NCBI GenBank assembly: GCA_947086925.1
Contig: CAMUAL010000050.1
Location: 1-8,550, forward strand
Direction of reading: 5' to 3'
Length of the DNA stretch: 8,550 bases
Source: an uncultured Clostridia bacterium
GTDB taxonomy: Bacteria > Bacillota > Clostridia > Christensenellales > Pumilibacteraceae
The notes beneath the pieces are model-generated. The model was not told the origin of the DNA and did not search any database. It worked only from the letters and a program-made list of their open reading frames with translations. Shown here piece by piece: positions 6,203 to 8,550 of the stretch (its first letter is position 1; every line of letters starts with the position of its first letter). A program made the position numbers and the translations under genes.

Positions 6203-6598
6203 ATGAAAATAGCGGCAATTCGCGGCGCAACTACCGTAAACAAAGACTGTGAAGAAGAAATAAGATTAAATACGGTAGAACTCATACGCGAAATAATAAA
6301 GCGCAATAAACTTGACGGCAAAGGAGTCGGGTACGTATCCGCAATAGTCAGCACCACCGACGATATTCATTCGTTTTATCCCGTGCGCGCAATACGCGAA
6401 AGCGGACTTATCGACGCTCCGTTTTTCAGTTGTGCCGAACCGAAAATCGACGGCGCGTTACCTCTATGTATCCGCATTATGCTTACAGTCGTAATTTCGG
6501 ACGATAACGACGCGATACCGCAACACGTTTATATGAACAAAGCAAAAGCATTGCGACCAGATTTGGCAAAAGAAAACGCAAAAGGAACGAATAAATGA
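6203..6598 (+). CDS. aroH: Chorismate mutase, monofunctional AroH (Bacillus) type
   Basis: This 131-residue enzyme of the trimeric AroH class converts chorismate to prephenate in the Phe/Tyr branch. Compared with the 127-residue Bacillus subtilis enzyme as I recall it, the active-site residues are R7 (in IRGATTV), R65 (R63), E79 (E78), R91 in CIRIMLTV (R90) and Y110 in HVYMNKA (Y108). The C-terminal KALRPDL is also conserved. Aligning through the PxxxC/E region, the position of Cys75 appears to be Ser76, with a cysteine one residue later. The fold and remaining catalytic set look intact, so activity is expected. It begins 18 bases after the flavoprotein stop and overlaps cmk by ATGA at 6595-6598. 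No other aromatic-pathway gene is in the window, so its placement reflects a housekeeping string, not an aro operon. Confidence 0.94.
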   Translation: MKIAAIRGATTVNKDCEEEIRLNTVELIREIIKRNKLDGKGVGYVSAIVSTTDDIHSFYPVRAIRESGLIDAPFFSCAEPKIDGALPLCIRIMLTVVISDDNDAIPQHVYMNKAKALRPDLAKENAKGTNK

Positions 6599-7257
6599 AC
6601 ATAGCGATAGACGGTCCCGCGGGAGCGGGGAAAAGCACCATAGCAAAACTTCTTGCCGCGCGGCTCGGATTTTTATATCTCGATACGGGCGCAATGTATC
6701 GCGCCGTCGCGCTCAAAATGACGAATTGCGGTATCGATTTATCCGATGCGCAAGCTGTTGAAAAAGTTTTGAATACGACAACCGTCGATATCAAATACGA
6801 AAACGGCGAGCAAAAAGTACTTCTCGACGGAAACGACGTAAGCGGAAAAATACGCGAAAATTCCGTTTCCAAAGCGGCAAGCGCGGTTTCGGCATTGCCG
6901 TGTGTAAGGATAAAAATGGTTGAATTGCAACGCGCAATCGCAAAAAACAGCAATGTTATTTTGGACGGGCGCGACATAGGAACTTTTGTGCTTCCCAATG
7001 CCGAATTTAAATTCTTTTTAACAGCATCGGTCGACGAGCGTGCAAAGCGCAGATTTACCGAGCTTGCGGCAAAAGGCGCAAATTGCAGCTTTGACGAAAT
7101 CAGACGCGATATACAGGCACGCGACTATAACGATGCACACCGCAAATTCGCACCGCTCAAAAAGTCCGACGATGCGGAGGAAGTAGACACCACAAGCATG
7201 AGTATAGAAGAAGTTGTAACTCATATGCAAAATATAATCGGCGGAAAAGATTTATGA
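6595..7257 (+). CDS. cmk: Cytidylate kinase (CMP/dCMP kinase)
   Basis: This 220-residue kinase, the normal length, phosphorylates CMP and dCMP with ATP, supplying CDP for nucleic acid and phospholipid precursors. The P-loop GPAGAGKST spans residues 7-15 with K13. LDTGAMYRAVAL follows as in the family, then LDGRDIGTFV in the CMP-binding part, and the lid/C-terminal pattern RDYNDAHRKFAPLKKSDDA.EVDT. It starts inside the aroH stop (ATGA) and has AAGGA at 6582-6586, 8 bases upstream. It overlaps plsC by ATGA. Its neighbour plsC, which makes the phosphatidic acid that CTP activates, and ispH recur with cmk in many Clostridia, as I recall. Confidence 0.97.
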   Translation: MNIAIDGPAGAGKSTIAKLLAARLGFLYLDTGAMYRAVALKMTNCGIDLSDAQAVEKVLNTTTVDIKYENGEQKVLLDGNDVSGKIRENSVSKAASAVSALPCVRIKMVELQRAIAKNSNVILDGRDIGTFVLPNAEFKFFLTASVDERAKRRFTELAAKGANCSFDEIRRDIQARDYNDAHRKFAPLKKSDDAEEVDTTSMSIEEVVTHMQNIIGGKDL

Positions 7258-7985
7258 GAAGATTTTACGGTTTCATACGCGGCGTGTTTTGGTTGCCGTT
7301 CAAAATTTTTTATCCCACGAAAGTGCTTAACCGACGGAATATGCCTCGTGACGAAAGGCTTATTTCGGTAACGAATCACATGTCGTGGAAAGATATTCCT
7401 CTGCTTGCCGTGAACGTAAAAGGCTATCGCCGTTTTATAGCAAAAAAAGAGATAGGCAAAAACAAGCTTATATTCAAACTCGCAACAATGCTCGGTGTAA
7501 TTTTCATCGACCGCGGAAAGGCGGATATTCATGCAATCCGCGAAAGCGTAAACGCGCTTAAAGCGGGCGACGGAATAGCGATATTTCCCGAAGGCACGCG
7601 CAGTAAGCAGAGCGACGAATCATTGCACGAAGTTAAGGGCGGAGTTACCATGCTTGCCATTAAAGGAAATGCTCCCATCGTTCCCATGATAATTCATAAG
7701 CGCGAACGGATATTCCGCAAAAATTATATTTATATAGGCGAACCTTTCGATTTAAACGAATTTCGCGGAAAACTTCTCGATTCGGAAACAATAGCCGCGG
7801 CAAGCGAAAAGGTTGCCGCACATATGCGTTTTGCCAAAGAAGATATGGAGCTGTTCATAAAAGAAAAACGGTGGAAAGCACAGAAAAAAGAACACAAAGC
7901 TTTTATCGAAAACGAGAAAAAACAGAACAGACAAGCAAAAAAAGATTACAGACTTTATAAGCGCAACAAAAGGAAAGCGGCATGA
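7254..7985 (+). CDS. plsC: 1-acyl-sn-glycerol-3-phosphate acyltransferase (PlsC family) with basic C-terminal tail
   Basis: This 243-residue membrane-associated acyltransferase converts lysophosphatidic acid to phosphatidic acid in phospholipid synthesis. The catalytic NHMSWKD motif has H42 and D47 (H-x4-D). Block II is GVIFIDRG (D86, R87), block III is FPEGTRS with E113, and block IV is around VPMIIHK. The N-terminus is short and partly hydrophobic (FIRGVFWLPFKIFY) and probably sits at the membrane surface. The last 41 residues (203-243) are unusual: 18 are Lys or Arg and 5 are acidic, predicting a long charged helix beyond the usual end of the domain. The gene starts in the cmk stop (ATGA at 7254-7257) with GGCGGA at about 7240-7245, and its own stop overlaps the ispH start. 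Exact acyl donor and substrate preference are not visible in the sequence. Confidence 0.92.
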   Translation: MRRFYGFIRGVFWLPFKIFYPTKVLNRRNMPRDERLISVTNHMSWKDIPLLAVNVKGYRRFIAKKEIGKNKLIFKLATMLGVIFIDRGKADIHAIRESVNALKAGDGIAIFPEGTRSKQSDESLHEVKGGVTMLAIKGNAPIVPMIIHKRERIFRKNYIYIGEPFDLNEFRGKLLDSETIAAASEKVAAHMRFAKEDMELFIKEKRWKAQKKEHKAFIENEKKQNRQAKKDYRLYKRNKRKAA

Positions 7986-8550
7986 AAAAAATTATTTTTG
8001 CCGAAAACTGCGGCTTCTGTTTCGGAGTAAAGAATGCTGTAACGATTGCGGAAAAAAGCCGCAACGCATATACATACGGAAACATAATCCATAACGAATT
8101 CGTAATCGACAAGCTCGCAAAACTCGGAGTTACCGCGATAAACGATATAAATTCACTTAATAAAGGCGACACGCTTATTCTGAGAAGTCACGGAGCCGCC
8201 GAAAAGATTTACGAAATCGCACGGGAAAAGGGCATAAATCTGATAGATGCGACGTGCCCGTTCGTAAAGAAAATTCACAATATAGTTTCCGAGAAATCTC
8301 GCGACGGTTACCACGTAGTAATTGCGGGAAAAGCCGAGCATCCCGAGGTTATAGGCATAAGAGGGTGGTGCGACGACAGTTCCGTTGTTAACGAAAATTC
8401 CGATTTGGGATTTCTTACCGAGTACGGCAAAATTTGCGTTGTAGCGCAAACCACACTCGACAGTGAAAAATTTTCCGTTATTATAAAAAAAATTGTCAAA
8501 CTGCCGTTAAAAACAGTTGAAATCTTTAACACAATTTGCTATACTACTAT
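7982..8550 (+). CDS. ispH: 4-hydroxy-3-methylbut-2-enyl diphosphate reductase IspH, 3' truncated by window
   Basis: This is the last enzyme of the MEP isoprenoid pathway, a [4Fe-4S] protein reducing HMBPP to IPP and DMAPP. The frame starts at ATG 7982, overlapping the plsC stop (ATGA), with AAAGGA 7 bases upstream, and stays open to the window end (189 codons of about 280 or more). All three cluster cysteines are in view: C13 in NCGFCFGV, C92 in DATCPFV and C186 in FNTICYTT. Substrate-site residues are also present: H37 (HNEFV), H70 (RSHGA), H120 and E122 (EHPEV) and the TT of AQTTLD. The stop codon is outside the window, so it cannot be seen whether the protein ends at normal IspH length or continues into ribosomal S1-type domains, as in a number of Clostridia. 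Confidence 0.96.
   Translation, partial: MKKIIFAENCGFCFGVKNAVTIAEKSRNAYTYGNIIHNEFVIDKLAKLGVTAINDINSLNKGDTLILRSHGAAEKIYEIAREKGINLIDATCPFVKKIHNIVSEKSRDGYHVVIAGKAEHPEVIGIRGWCDDSSVVNENSDLGFLTEYGKICVVAQTTLDSEKFSVIIKKIVKLPLKTVEIFNTICYTT

Noticed and set aside
6483..6998. Minus-strand frame of 171 codons opposite aroH and cmk
   Set aside because: It spans the overlap of two confidently identified plus-strand genes and shows no recognisable domain; shadow frame.

Overview
The window reads as one uninterrupted block of plus-strand genes from a strictly fermentative Firmicute, most likely a Clostridia-class gut-type anaerobe. This is inferred from a biotin-dependent Na+-pumping decarboxylase cluster with clostridial gene order, an AroH-type chorismate mutase next to cmk-plsC-ispH, AGGAG-type ribosome binding sites, and moderate GC with heavy use of ATA and AAA codons. 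The taxonomic call is inference; no rRNA or other marker is present. Eleven protein-coding genes are visible. The first is cut by the left edge and the last by the right edge. No RNA gene, mobile element, CRISPR array or antisense gene was found, and no gap between genes exceeds about 30 bases, apart from an optional 52 bases if the oadG start is moved.

Region 1 (1-4219) is a membrane-energy module. In order it encodes the C-terminal half of an acyl-CoA-type carboxyltransferase (MmdA / transcarboxylase 12S-like), an OadG-type single-span gamma subunit, a free-standing biotin carrier protein, an OadB/MmdB-type Na+-translocating beta subunit, and a second, different carboxyltransferase of the OadA/PycB (transcarboxylase 5S-like) family without its own biotin domain. 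The two carboxyltransferases have different substrate classes (acyl-CoA versus 2-oxoacid) but appear to share one carrier and one Na+ pump. The set therefore has the parts of both a Na+-pumping decarboxylase and a methylmalonyl-CoA:pyruvate transcarboxylase. No biotin carboxylase or biotin ligase is in view.

Region 2 (4216-8550) is a housekeeping string: surE (nucleotide phosphatase), a BaiN/HI0933-family flavoprotein, aroH-type chorismate mutase, cmk, plsC and ispH (partial). It is joined to Region 1 by a 4-base ATGA stop/start overlap between the OadA-like gene and surE, with no room for a conventional terminator and promoter. The aroH/cmk, cmk/plsC and plsC/ispH junctions are also ATGA overlaps, so translational coupling runs through most of this half. 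I see no convincing promoter or terminator inside the window. Transcription probably starts upstream of base 1 and ends beyond base 8550, although internal promoters within coding sequence cannot be excluded by eye.

The most interesting point is the composite decarboxylase/transcarboxylase module. Secondary points are a divergent biotin-site region in the first carboxyltransferase, two short upstream reading frames whose stops overlap the start of the next gene, a likely Cys-to-Ser change in the chorismate mutase active site, and a very basic C-terminal tail on PlsC.
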